Source of the DNA: Roseitranquillus sp963749675
GTDB taxonomy: Bacteria > Pseudomonadota > Alphaproteobacteria > Rhodobacterales > Rhodobacteraceae
Reading direction: 5' to 3'
Assembly (NCBI GenBank): GCA_963749675.1
Contig: CAVVNT010000010.1
Coordinates: 682,001-746,000 of the forward strand
Length of the DNA stretch: 64,000 nucleotides
The first letter of the stretch is position 1; every line of letters begins with the position of its first letter. Positions 16,643 to 25,819 of the stretch are shown piece after piece. A model generated the notes under the pieces. The model worked only from the letters and a program-made list of their open reading frames with translations. It was not told where the DNA came from and made no database searches. A program made the translations under genes and the position numbers.

Positions 16643-19066
16643 ATGAATGGTCACCGGGAAAGGCAGACGCGGCTTGGACGGCGCCGCGCCGCGATGGTCT
16701 GGCTGATGGCCTCGTTGCCGATGGCGGCGCTCGCGCAGGCGCCCGCCGACCGGCAGGCGTTTTTCGGCGAGCAGCACGTGCACACCAGCTGGTCGTTCGA
16801 CGCCTACATCTTCGGCAACCACTTCACCGGCCCGGCGGACGCCTACAAGTACGCCAAGGGCGAGCCGATCAAGCATCCGCTCGGCTACGACATCCAGATC
16901 ACCACGCCGCTCGACTGGATGGGGGTGACCGACCACTCGGAATATGCGGGCGTGGTGCGGCTGGCGAACGACCCGAGCTCGTCGATCAGCAAACTGCCCA
17001 TCGCCCAGCAGCTTGTGGTCCACGAGCCGGCCGACATCCAGAAGATCTAACTCTGGCTCGGCGGCAGCATGATCGACGGCAAGCCGATCGCGGACCTGGT
17101 CAAGCCCGACATCACCGACACCGTCTGGAAGCAGAACAACGAGGCCGCGGACGCCGCCAACGAGCCCGGCAAGTTCACCGCCTTCTGCTCGTACGAGTGG
17201 ACCTCGACGCCGAACTACCGGAACATGCACCGCAATGTCTACTTCAAGGACTGCGCCAAGGTGCCGGACCGGCCCTACAGCGCGCTCGACAGCGAGACGC
17301 CGTCTGATCTCTGGGCCTGGATGGACAAGCAGCGCGAAGCCGGCAACGAACTGCTCGCGATCTCGCACAACGCAAACTTGTCGGGCGGGATCATGTTTCC
17401 TACCGAGGTCGACCTTCAGGGCCGCCCCATCGACCAGGCATGGGCGGAATCGCGCGAGCGCAACGAGAAGCTGACGGAGATCAAGCAGATCAAGGGCGCG
17501 TCCGAGACACACCCTCTGCTGTCGCCGACCGACGAGTTCTCGAACTTCGAGATCCTGAACTTCCTCCTCGGCAACCCGGAGGGCAATTTCGTCACCCTCG
17601 GCGGCAGCTATGTCCGGCAGGCGCTGAAGGACGGCATCGCGATGCAGCAGGCGAAGGGGTTCAACCCCTACAAGACCGGCGTCGTCGGCGGCTCGGACTC
17701 GCACAACACCGGCGTGCCCTACCGGCAGGAGAACTTCTTCGGCGGCCACGCGCGGCTCGACGGCACCATGCGGGAGCGAATGGCCGGTCACAACTTTACC
17801 GGGCTGGACACGCGGTTCGAGAACCCAGCGGGTCTCTCGGGCGTCTGGGCCGACGAGAACACGCGCGCGTCGCTTTTCGAGGCGATGCAGCGCAAGGAGA
17901 CCTTCGCGACCAGCGGGCCGCGGATGCAAATTCGCCTGTTCGGCGGCTGGGACTACGCGACGAACCTCGCGGGGCGTGACGACTGGGTGGCGGCAGGCTA
18001 CGCCGGCGGCGTGCCCATGGGCGGCGACCTGACCGCGCCTCCAGCGGTGACGCGGGCGGGCAGCGTCTCGCCGAACTTCGTCCTCTGGGCGGTCAAGGAC
18101 CCGTCGGCGGCGAACCTCGACCGCATCCAGATCGTCAAGGGATGGTCGCAGAACGGCCAGTCCTACGAGACGATCCACGACGTGGTCTGGTCCGGCGACC
18201 GGACGCCCGACCCCGTCACCGGCAAGGTGCCCGCCGTCGAGTCGACCGTGGACATCGCCAGCGCCACCTACGACGACACGACCGGCGCGGCCGAGCTGAT
18301 CACGGTCTGGACAGACCCCGACTTCGACCCCTCGCTCGACGCCTTCTACTACGCCCGCGCTCTCGCGGTGCCGACGCCGCGCTGGACCACGATCCAGGCC
18401 GCCGAGATGGGCATCTCGCCGCCCGAGATCGTGGCCGCGACGGTGCAGGAGCGCGCCTGGTCCTCGCCGATCTGGTACACCCCGACCTCCGACGCGCGCG
18501 CCAAGGCGGTCGCCGGCATGACCGTGGACGACTTGACCGGGAAAGGCGCGGTCGCGCTGACCGACGACGAGCTCAAGACGCTCGTGTCGGGCAAGTACCT
18601 CTGGCTAAAGAATACGGTGACCGGGGGCCAGATGAAGACCCGATGGACCGAGGACGGGCTGTTCCTGATCATGAACGTCGACCCGCGCATCCCGCAGCCG
18701 TCCGAGTTCGGCGACCTCGCGCGCCACTCGTACCTCGGGGAGTCGAACAGCGCCTGGTCTATCGCGGACGGCAAGCTGGTCACGAACTTCGGCAACCGCG
18801 ACTACACCTACACCGTCTACAAGCTCGATCCGGCCGGCAGCGACAGCAGCGACGGGTCCACCTCCGGCGCCAGTTCGAACGCCACAACCGCGAGCGGCAC
18901 GGCAGCGAAGCCGACCTACTATTTCGCTCGGAGCAACGAGTTCGGCTACGTCAACTACGAGGTCATCGACCCGCCGGTCTTCCTTGGGACCGAGGTAACC
19001 GACGCCGAAGTCCCGACTGAGCCACCGACGACGGCGGCCCCGGCGGACGCGACCTCCACGCAATGA
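16643..19066 (+). pseudogene. DUF3604 protein with signal peptide and an internal stop codon
   Basis: A PHP-like, predicted metal-dependent hydrolase exported by an N-terminal signal peptide (MVWLMASLPMAALAQA). Metal-site motifs are EQHVHTSWSFDAY, VTDHSEY, AISHNANLSGG and VGGSDSHNTG. The frame is broken once, by TAA at 17048-17050 (codon 136, after PADIQKI), and continues without any shift (LWLGGSMIDG) to the stop at 19066. A single base change from TAC or TAT would explain it. As written the protein ends at 135 residues; re-initiation at ATG 17069 would lack the signal peptide. GGAGG at 16629-16633 sets the start at 16643. The substrate is unknown. The stop overlaps the start of the next gene. 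Confidence 0.85.
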
Positions 19067-20136
19067 TGCGTCTCTTCGTGCCCTTGGCGGCCCTGACTCA
19101 GGCCGGGGCCGCCCTCTTCGTGAGTGCGGGGTCGGCAGCGGCCTGCGCGATCTGCCTCGCGGCAGTCGGCATGACACCGGGCGAGCAGCTCGACTTCGCC
19201 GACCGCGCCGTCCTCGCAGTGCCCGACCGCGCCGACGGCTGGCGCATCGTTGCTGACATCAAGGGCGCGGCGCCTGTCGACCCCGCGATGCTGGCCGAGG
19301 CGGCGCCCCCCGCCGGGGCGCACTCGACCCTGTTCCTGCGCGATGCCCTGGGCCAACGCTGGAGCGCACTCGGCGAGATCGCGGAGAGCAATGCCGAGTG
19401 GCTGCGCGAGATAGCTTTGATACCCGTGCCCGACGCGGAAGCGGATCATGCCCAGGCGCAATGGCGCGCCCGGCTGTCGCTGACGGTGCAGGAACTCCGG
19501 AGCGACGATCCGCTGATCGAGGCGATCGCGCACGGCGACCTCGCCCGCGCGCCGTATCCGGCGATCCTGGACGTCGGCCGCGCAATGTCGACCGCGGAGA
19601 TTATCCAGCACCTCCAGAAAGAGGCTCATCCATCGCACCGGGCCGCCTACATCCACATGCTTGGAGCAACCGGCGACGCGGCCGCGGCGGCGTGGCTCGA
19701 CGAGCGGATCGGCACGGCGTGGCAGTCCCGCGACGCGACCGACCTCGCAGCGCTTCTTGCCGCCGACCTCGAGCTGCGCGGCCCTTTGCGCATCGAGCCG
19801 ATCGAGGAGCGCTACTTTCTCGACCGGTCCCGAGGCCTCGGCGAGATCGAGGCCGCGCTCCTGGCGCTTCGCCTGCACGGCGAGGCCGACGCGGCGGTGC
19901 CGCGCCGAGACGTGGTGGCGGCGTATCGCAGGTTCCTCAGGGCCCGCCCGCCGATGGCGGGGTTCGTCGCCATGGACCTCGCGGCCTGGGAAGAGTGGGA
20001 TGCGACCGCCCAGTATGTCGCGCTGCTCAACGCCGACGTCATAGCCGACCCCGGCGGGGCCTTCGCAGCGCTGAGCTATGTCCAGCGCAGTCCCGACGCG
20101 TCTGCCGCAGCGAAGCTGGAGCTGCCCGATGGCTGA
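19063..20136 (+). CDS. Secreted protein of unknown function in the DUF3604-HupE operon
   Basis: A 357-residue protein that I do not recognise. The N-terminus is a hydrophobic signal (LFVPLAALTQAGAALFVSAG) followed by AAACAICLAAVG, where a CxxC pair lies at the predicted cleavage region. The rest is Ala- and Arg-rich and helical, with repeated patterns such as AAYIHMLGATGDAAAAAWL that resemble HEAT-type helices. The start ATG overlaps the DUF3604 stop and the end overlaps the parvulin start. The tight coupling suggests the four products work on one periplasmic or membrane process. Confidence 0.7.
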   Translation: MMRLFVPLAALTQAGAALFVSAGSAAACAICLAAVGMTPGEQLDFADRAVLAVPDRADGWRIVADIKGAAPVDPAMLAEAAPPAGAHSTLFLRDALGQRWSALGEIAESNAEWLREIALIPVPDAEADHAQAQWRARLSLTVQELRSDDPLIEAIAHGDLARAPYPAILDVGRAMSTAEIIQHLQKEAHPSHRAAYIHMLGATGDAAAAAWLDERIGTAWQSRDATDLAALLAADLELRGPLRIEPIEERYFLDRSRGLGEIEAALLALRLHGEADAAVPRRDVVAAYRRFLRARPPMAGFVAMDLAAWEEWDATAQYVALLNADVIADPGGAFAALSYVQRSPDASAAAKLELPDG

Positions 20137-21064
20137 ACCCGACCCCCGGCGAGGCTGGATGCGGCGCATCCTGGGCGATCCGCTGACTCACTTCGTGGTC
20201 GCGGGCGGCGCGCTCTTTGGGGCCTGGACCGCCTTCTCGCCACAGGCCACGCCGCCGACTGACCCGATGCGCATCGAGATCACTGAGGACGACCTGCGCC
20301 AGATCGCGCTGGTCTGGTTGTCGCAGGGACGCCCGCTGCCCTCGCCGGACCAGATGCGCGAACTCGCCCAGCAGGAAGCGACCCAGCGCGTCCTCGTCCG
20401 GGAGGCAGTGTCGCTGGGCCTCGACGAGGATGACGAAATCATCGCGCGGCGCCTCGCCCAGAAGATGGACTTCCTGCTCGCCGACCTCGCTACCCTCGAC
20501 GAGCCGACTGAGGAAGAGCTGCGCGCCTGGTACGCGGAGAACGAGGACCGCTTCGCTCGGCCGCCCCGCGTCAGCTTCCGCCACCTCTACTTCTCCCAGG
20601 ACTCGCACGGGCCTGATGGCGCCCGGGTCGCCGCGGCCGAGGCGCTGCCGACGCTGGCGGCGGTCACCCCCGATGACCCGGGGCTCCAAGGCATGGCGGA
20701 CCGCTTCATGTTCCGCGACTACTACGGCGGACGCACTCCGGACGAGATCGCCGGGGAGTTCGGCCCGGCTTTCGCCGAACAGCTGCTCGCGCAGTCGCCC
20801 GGCCAGTGGGCTGGTCCGATCCGCTCGGGCTACGGCTGGCACCTTGTATGGATCGACGCGCTGGAGCCCGGACGCCCGGCCGACTTCGAGACGATCCGCG
20901 AGGACATCCACTCCGCCTGGCTCGACGGGCGCTACCGCGAGATCCGCGCGCGTGCCTACGACGAGATGCTGTCGCGCTACTCCATCGTCATCCCCGACCC
21001 GGGCACCGTCGACCTCGCGCCAGCGGCCACGATAGGCGGGACCGGGGAGGCGCTGGGACAATGA
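20129..21064 (+). CDS. Parvulin-type peptidyl-prolyl isomerase (PpiC/SurA-like)
   Basis: A 311-residue protein with one N-terminal membrane anchor (PLTHFVVAGGALFGAWTAF). A helical region, rich in Glu and Arg, is followed by a parvulin-like domain: PPRVSFRHLYFSQDSHG, then PGQWAGPIRSGYGWHLVWID. It would catalyse cis-trans isomerisation of prolyl bonds in proteins outside the cytoplasm, probably as a dedicated folding helper of its neighbours. The ATG at 20129 overlaps the preceding stop. The end overlaps the HupE start (ATGA). A second parvulin gene follows narI at 62169, so the window has two such helpers in separate operons. Confidence 0.82.
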   Translation: MAEPDPRRGWMRRILGDPLTHFVVAGGALFGAWTAFSPQATPPTDPMRIEITEDDLRQIALVWLSQGRPLPSPDQMRELAQQEATQRVLVREAVSLGLDEDDEIIARRLAQKMDFLLADLATLDEPTEEELRAWYAENEDRFARPPRVSFRHLYFSQDSHGPDGARVAAAEALPTLAAVTPDDPGLQGMADRFMFRDYYGGRTPDEIAGEFGPAFAEQLLAQSPGQWAGPIRSGYGWHLVWIDALEPGRPADFETIREDIHSAWLDGRYREIRARAYDEMLSRYSIVIPDPGTVDLAPAATIGGTGEALGQ

Positions 21065-22062
21065 TCCGGCGCAGCCTCGTCTCGGCGGTGCTGACCCTGC
21101 TCATTCCGCTGTTGTGGGCGGGGCAGGTCGCCGCCCACGATGTGCGTCCGGCATACTTGCAGATCGACCTCATAGGCCATGAGAAATACACGCTGATCTG
21201 GCGGACCCCCGTTCTCTCCGGCGCTCCGCTCCCGGTGGTACTGTCCCTGCCGGAGGCGGCCGAGGCCATCTCGCCTCCGCGCGTGCAGACCCTTCCAGGC
21301 TCCCGCGTCGAGCGCCAGACGATCGCGCTCCCCGGCGGTCTCGCCGGAGAGCGGATTGCGTTTGTCGGACTGGAGGCGACGATCACTGACGTCCTCGTTC
21401 GGGTCGGCGACGGCGAGGGCGGCTACGTGACCGAACTCGTCCGCCCGTCACGGCCGTGGATCGAGCTCGATCCCGACCGTGGCACACTCGCCATTGCTGC
21501 CACCTACCTGCGGCAGGGGATCGACCACATCCTCTTCGGCATCGACCACCTGCTCTTCGTCCTCGCGCTGCTTCTGATCGTGCGCGACTGGCGGATGCTG
21601 GTGAAGACCGTCACGGCTTTCACCGTCGCCCACTCGATCACGCTCGCTCTCTCGACCTTCGGCCTCGTCCGCCTGCCGCCGGGCCCGGTCGAAGTTCTGA
21701 TCGCCGCCAGCATTCTGCTCGTCGCCGTAGAAGCGGCTCGACGCGAGTGGGGCGGGACCAGCATCGCGATCGAATGGCCCTGGGTCGTGGCCTTCACCTT
21801 CGGGCTTCTCCACGGCTTCGGCTTCGCCGGCGCCCTGCAGGATCTCGGCCTGCCGCAGGGCGACATCCCGCTCGCCCTCCTGATGTTCAACGTCGGCGTG
21901 GAGGTAGGACAACTGGCCTTCATCGCCGTGGTCCTGGCCGCCATCGCCGCATTCACCCGCATCTACGCCGTTCCCCGCCAGGCCGTCCTCGTCTCAAGCT
22001 ACGCCATTGGCATCCTGGCAGCGTTCTGGACGATCGAAAGGCTCAGCGCTTCCTTCACGTGA
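21061..22062 (+). CDS. HupE/UreJ-family membrane protein
   Basis: A 333-residue protein with a signal peptide (SAVLTLLIPLLWAGQVAA) then a His at the mature start (HDVRPAYLQ). A periplasmic beta-rich domain of about 130 residues is followed by six or so membrane segments. The transmembrane part has QGIDHILFGIDHLLFVLALL and FGLLHGFGFAGALQDLGL, the His- and Asp-rich helices of the HupE/UreJ family. Relatives are proposed nickel or cobalt transporters, but the link to metal transport is inference here. It is the last gene of the operon with DUF3604, the unknown secreted protein and the parvulin. No urease or hydrogenase genes are nearby. Confidence 0.85.
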   Translation: MIRRSLVSAVLTLLIPLLWAGQVAAHDVRPAYLQIDLIGHEKYTLIWRTPVLSGAPLPVVLSLPEAAEAISPPRVQTLPGSRVERQTIALPGGLAGERIAFVGLEATITDVLVRVGDGEGGYVTELVRPSRPWIELDPDRGTLAIAATYLRQGIDHILFGIDHLLFVLALLLIVRDWRMLVKTVTAFTVAHSITLALSTFGLVRLPPGPVEVLIAASILLVAVEAARREWGGTSIAIEWPWVVAFTFGLLHGFGFAGALQDLGLPQGDIPLALLMFNVGVEVGQLAFIAVVLAAIAAFTRIYAVPRQAVLVSSYAIGILAAFWTIERLSASFT

Positions 22063-22346
22063 TGGCAGGTCAAGCGCTCGGTCTTTACCAATTTAGATCG
22101 ATGCGAATTCGCGATCGAAGGTCCGGTTCGGGAAATCGACCATGAACCTTGCAGCCGCAGTAAATGGCAGCTCACCGCCCTTCGCGACGATCGCTGCATT
22201 TGCATCACGCACGTTCGACTGGACTTCGGCTGCACGAAGAGCGTGTGTCGGACGAGGCGACCAGGAACGGCGCCTTAGCCCGGGCCCTCCGGGCTTCGGT
22301 CGGTAGCAGGGCCAGGTTGGCCCCGCACCAACCGGAGGAGAGAGGA

Positions 22347-22676
22347 ATGTCCCAGGAAGCTGTCCAGACCACCGAGAACGAGGTGAAGGGGCCGAAGCCC
22401 ACCCTGCGCCGCCGGAGCGGAGGTCGATCGACCCGCGGCGCGACGAAGACCAAGGCGAACACGCCGCAGACGAAGAAGCAGCAGCTGATCCGGATGCTGA
22501 GCGGCAAGGCCGGCGCTGACGTCGCCACGATCAGCGACAAGCTCGGCTGGCAGCAGCACACGACGCGGGCGGCCCTGACGCACCTGCGCAAGGCAGGCTA
22601 CGAGATCGCCGCCGAGAAGCCGGTGGACGGCAAGCCAGCCCGCTACCGGATCACGGCGGCGCCGGAGAAGAGCTGA
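22347..22676 (+). CDS. DUF3489 protein
   Basis: A 109-residue basic protein. The N-terminal third is Lys/Arg/Thr-rich and probably unstructured. The C-terminal part reads QQLIRMLSGKAGADVATISD, then LGWQQHTTRAALTHLRKAG and PVDGKPARYRI, a compact winged-helix-like fold typical of DUF3489. GGAGGAGAGAGGA precedes the ATG. The stop overlaps the DUF2924 start (TGATG). In alphaproteobacteria these two genes often travel with a serine recombinase, as they do here. A DNA-binding role is inferred. Confidence 0.85.
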   Translation: MSQEAVQTTENEVKGPKPTLRRRSGGRSTRGATKTKANTPQTKKQQLIRMLSGKAGADVATISDKLGWQQHTTRAALTHLRKAGYEIAAEKPVDGKPARYRITAAPEKS

Positions 22677-23108
22677 TGCCGCGCGACGGCGCGACGGGTC
22701 CGACCGAGGTCGACCAGCTCGGCCGGGAAGGTCTGAAGGCGGCATGGGAGGAGGCCTTCGGGTCTCCTCCTCCGCCCTACCTCTCTGTCGGCTTCATGCG
22801 GAAGGCGCTCGCCTACGACCGCCAATGCCGGGCGCAGGGCGGTCTTCCGGCATCACTGCGCAAACGGCTGGCGGCGGTCGCCAGGGGCGACGCCCGCGGC
22901 GCCGCTGCAGCACCTGCGGTCGGCGCCGGCGCCCATCTCGTCCGGGAGTGGAACGGCCGCACCTACCGGGTCGAGGTGCTCGCGGACGGCTACCGCATGG
23001 ACGGCCGCAGCTACTGCTCGCTCTCCGCCGTCGCCCGGCGGATCACCGGCACCGCCTGGTCGGGTCCGCGGTTCTTCGGCCTCTGCCGGTCGCAAGGGCG
23101 GCGCCTGA
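22676..23108 (+). CDS. DUF2924 protein, running in frame into the recombinase
   Basis: About 144 residues of DUF2924 type: WEEAFGSPPPPYLSVGFMRK, LAYDRQCRAQGGL, then HLVREWNGRTYRVEVLADGY and SLSAVARRITGTAWSGPRFF. The frame has no stop of its own and reads straight into the recombinase Met at 23108. A TGA at 23106-23108, overlapping that ATG exactly as at the upstream junction, lies in another frame. A one-base shift near 23090 would reach it and give a normal C-terminus. The fusion is therefore probably an indel artefact or mutation, not a designed fusion. Confidence 0.75.
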
Positions 23109-24775
23109 TGCAGAAGGTCCGCTGCGCCATCTACACCCGCAAGTCCTCCGAGGACGGGCTGGAGCAGGAGTTCAACTCGCTCCATGCCCAGCGGGAGGCC
23201 TGCGCCGCCTACGTCAAGAGCCAGAAGGCCGAGGGCTGGGTGCTGCTGCCCGATGCCTTACGACGACGGCGGGCTCTCCGGCGGGACTCTGGAGCGCCCG
23301 GCGCTGCAGCGGCTGCTCGACGGCCATCGATGAAGGGCTGGTCGATCGCATCGTCGTCTACAAGATCGACCGGCTGACCCGCTCGCTGTCGGACTTCGCG
23401 CAGCATCGTCGAGCGGCTGGACGCGGCGGGCGCCTCCTTCGTCTCGGTGACGCAGTCCTTCAATACCGCGACCAGCATGGGCCGGCTGACGCTCAACATG
23501 CTGCTCTCCTTCGCGCAGTTCGAGCGCGAGGTGACCGCCGAGCGCATCCGCGACAAGATCGCGGCCTCGAAGCGCAAGGGCCTCTGGATGGGCGGGCAGG
23601 TGCCGCTCGGCTACGACGCCGACGGCCGGACGCTGACCATCCGCGAGGACGAGGCGGCGACGGTCAGGACGCTCTACGATCTCTACCGCCAGCACGGCAC
23701 GGTGCGGGCGGTAAAGCGAGAGGCCGACCAGCTGGGACTGCGCTCCCGCCAGCGTCGGTCGTCCTCGGGCAGGGTCACCGGCGGCATCGCCTTCGACCGC
23801 GGGCACATCCATCACATCCTGACCAACCCGCTCTATGCCGGCCGCATCCGGCACCGGGGCGCGGTCCACGACGGGCAGCATCCGGCGATCATCGATCCGG
23901 AGGTCTGGGATCGGGTCCAGGCGCAGCTTCAGTCGGATGCGGCACGGTCGCGGGGAGGGGGCTGCGGCCAGCCCACCTCCGCCTCGCCGCTCGCCGGCAA
24001 GCTCTTCGACGAGACCGGCGACCGGCTGACGCCGACCCACACGAAGACCCGCAGCGGCAAGCGGCTGCGGTACTACGTCTCGCACCGGTTGGTCCGCCGC
24101 AGCGGAGAGCAAGGCGTCGATGGCTGGCGCCTCCCCGCGGCGGAGCTGGAGCAGAAGATCGAGCGCACCGTGCGGGAGCATCTCGGCTCGCCAGCGCTCG
24201 CAGCAGTGATCGGCTCCAAGGGCCCGGCCGCCGCAATCGCTGCGCTCCGCGACCGCATCAACGATGCTCTGAGGGTCGATCCGAATGAGGGCAGCGGCTG
24301 CGCAAACGTGCTTTCGCTCATCGAGCGGATCGAGCTGACGCCGGGTCAGATTGCGATCACCCTGGACCGGGACCGGCTGTCGAACCTGATCGGCCTGCCG
24401 ACAGATGCCGTTCCGCCCGATGTGCTGCTTGTCGCCACTCCGTTCCGGACGCGGAAGCGCGGGGTGGAGACAAGGCTGGTCCTCGGAGCGGGGCCCGCGG
24501 CGGAGATCGACCGCACCCTCCTCGTCAACATTGCTACCGGCCATGCATGGTTCGAGCGCATCAAGATCGGCGAGACCTACGAGCGCATCGCCGCCTCTGA
24601 AGATGTCTCGAAGCGGCGGGTGATGCAGCTCATCGAGCTGGCGTTCCTGTCGCCGGAAATCGTCCGTGAAATTCTCGAGGGCCAACAGCCGACGGGGTTG
24701 ACCACCGACCTCCTCCTCAAGCGCGGCTTCCCCATGGACTGGTCCGAGCAGCGGCGTCTCGTCGACAGCCTCTGA
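23108..24775 (+). pseudogene. Large serine recombinase with three clustered frameshifts
   Basis: Begins with the resolvase domain QKVRCAIYTRKSSEDGLEQE, where the Ser of TRKSS is the nucleophile. The catalytic domain continues with YDDGGLSGGTLERPALQRLL, IVVYKIDRLTRSLSDFA and SVTQSFNTATSMGRL. A Recombinase domain (IHHILTNPLYAGRI), a zinc-ribbon-like region and a C-terminal part with EDVSKRRVMQLIELAFLSPE follow. The frame shifts three times by one extra base: near 23260 (before YDDGG), near 23321 (before AIDEGLVD) and near 23405 (before IVERLDAAG). The shifts sum to three, so the later frame equals the first. As written the enzyme is dead. It would otherwise recombine DNA for an integrative element. 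Confidence 0.85.
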
Positions 24776-24952
24776 TCGCCGCAGGGCTGCCTGGAAACTC
24801 ACACCGGAACGTCTGCGAACAGAGACTACCGGCCATTCTCGGCAGCTGTCGGCCCGATCCCGCGTCTCTGTCTTCAGGCCCGAGCCCCAAAGCCCCGGAA
24901 ACTCCAGGAGAAATGCCGGCAGTCTCTGCAGAGCGAGTTCAGGGGGAGTGCC

Positions 24953-25027
24953 TGGCTGGGGTGGTAGGATTCGAACCTACGGTACACGGTACCAAAAACC
25001 GCTGCCTTACCACTTGGCTACACCCCA
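24953..25027 (-). tRNA. tRNA-Gln (anticodon TTG)
   Basis: The minus strand folds as a complete tRNA. The acceptor arms are TGGGGTG and CACCCCA with discriminator G and encoded CCA. The D arm is in AGCCAAGTGGTAAGGC, the anticodon loop is TTTTGGT, and the T loop is in GGTTCGAATCC. It sits between the recombinase remnant and rsmE and so may have been the attachment site of the element carrying DUF3489-DUF2924-recombinase. I did not find a second copy of its 3' end in the window. Confidence 0.95.
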
Positions 25028-25085
25028 GCGGTGCGCGGCGTTCTAGCGTCGAGCGCGGGCAAGGGCAAGGCCCGGAGGCGTCGCG

Positions 25086-25808
25086 TCAGCGCCAGTCTCC
25101 AAGGACCGACTGCCAGAGGACGAGAGCCGCGACCGCAGCCGTATCGGCGCGTAGGATTCGAGGCCCCAAACTGATCGAGGCAGCACAGGGCACCGCCTGC
25201 AGGCGCGCGCGCTCGGCAGCGGAAAAGCCTCCTTCGGGGCCGACCAGAACGGCCCACGGCTCCCGCGCCGACCCGTTCAGCGACATGCCCTTTCCGGCCA
25301 GCGCCTCGTCACAGAACATCAGGCGCCGGCCAGGGGGCCAGTCGTCGAGGAGTGCGGAAAGCCCGATGGCGTCGGTCACCTCGGGCACGTAGGTGCCGCC
25401 GCACTGCTCGATCGCCTCGACCGCGTGCGCCTGCAGGCGGTCACGCCGGACGCGCTCGGCATTGGTGAAGTCGGTCATCACGGGCACGATCCGCGCCGCG
25501 CCGAGTTCGGCCGCCTTCTCGACCACGAAGTCCGTCCGCTGCTTCTTCAGCGGCGCGAACAAGAGCCACAGATCGGGCGGCATCCTCTGCCCCGCGACGG
25601 GCCAGCGCACCGTCAGCGCGCCGCTCTTCCTCCCGGTCTCGGCGACCTCGGCGCGCCACTCTCCTGCGACGCCGTTGAAGACATGCACCGCGTCACCATG
25701 GCCGAGCCGCATCACGGCATAGAGATAGCGGGATTGCGCCGCATCGAGGGGAACCGTTTGCCCCTCCCCCAGCGGGTGATCTACATAAAGCCGAACTCTC
25801 GAACCCAT
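25086..25808 (-). CDS. rsmE: 16S rRNA (uracil-1498-N3)-methyltransferase
   Basis: A 240-residue SPOUT-class enzyme that methylates U1498 of 16S rRNA with S-adenosylmethionine. The N-terminal PUA-like part reads RYLYAVMRLGHGDAVHVFNG. The SPOUT part has LKKQRTDFVVEKAAELGAAR, AVLVGPEGGFSAAERARLQ and LGPRILRADTAAVAALVLW, the knot-forming and cofactor-binding motifs. The length is normal. It is transcribed away from ubiA, with only 11 bp between the two start codons, so the two promoters must overlap the genes or lie within this tiny gap. This is a core gene and marks the backbone of the chromosome. Confidence 0.95.
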   Translation of the reverse strand: MGSRVRLYVDHPLGEGQTVPLDAAQSRYLYAVMRLGHGDAVHVFNGVAGEWRAEVAETGRKSGALTVRWPVAGQRMPPDLWLLFAPLKKQRTDFVVEKAAELGAARIVPVMTDFTNAERVRRDRLQAHAVEAIEQCGGTYVPEVTDAIGLSALLDDWPPGRRLMFCDEALAGKGMSLNGSAREPWAVLVGPEGGFSAAERARLQAVPCAASISLGPRILRADTAAVAALVLWQSVLGDWR

Positions 25809-25819
25809 GGGACCGCCTC

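Noticed and set aside
16613..18178. A 521-codon open frame on the minus strand opposite DUF3604
   Set aside because: No start signal or domain. It crosses the AraC-DUF3604 promoter region and mirrors the clear motifs of the plus-strand gene.
22676..23377. DUF2924-recombinase as a true fusion protein
   Set aside because: An overlapping TGATG junction exists one frame away and a frameshift lies just downstream, so a lost stop is more likely than a designed fusion.
23258..24802. A 514-codon open frame on the minus strand opposite the serine recombinase
   Set aside because: The plus strand shows recombinase motifs across the same stretch. The minus frame has none.
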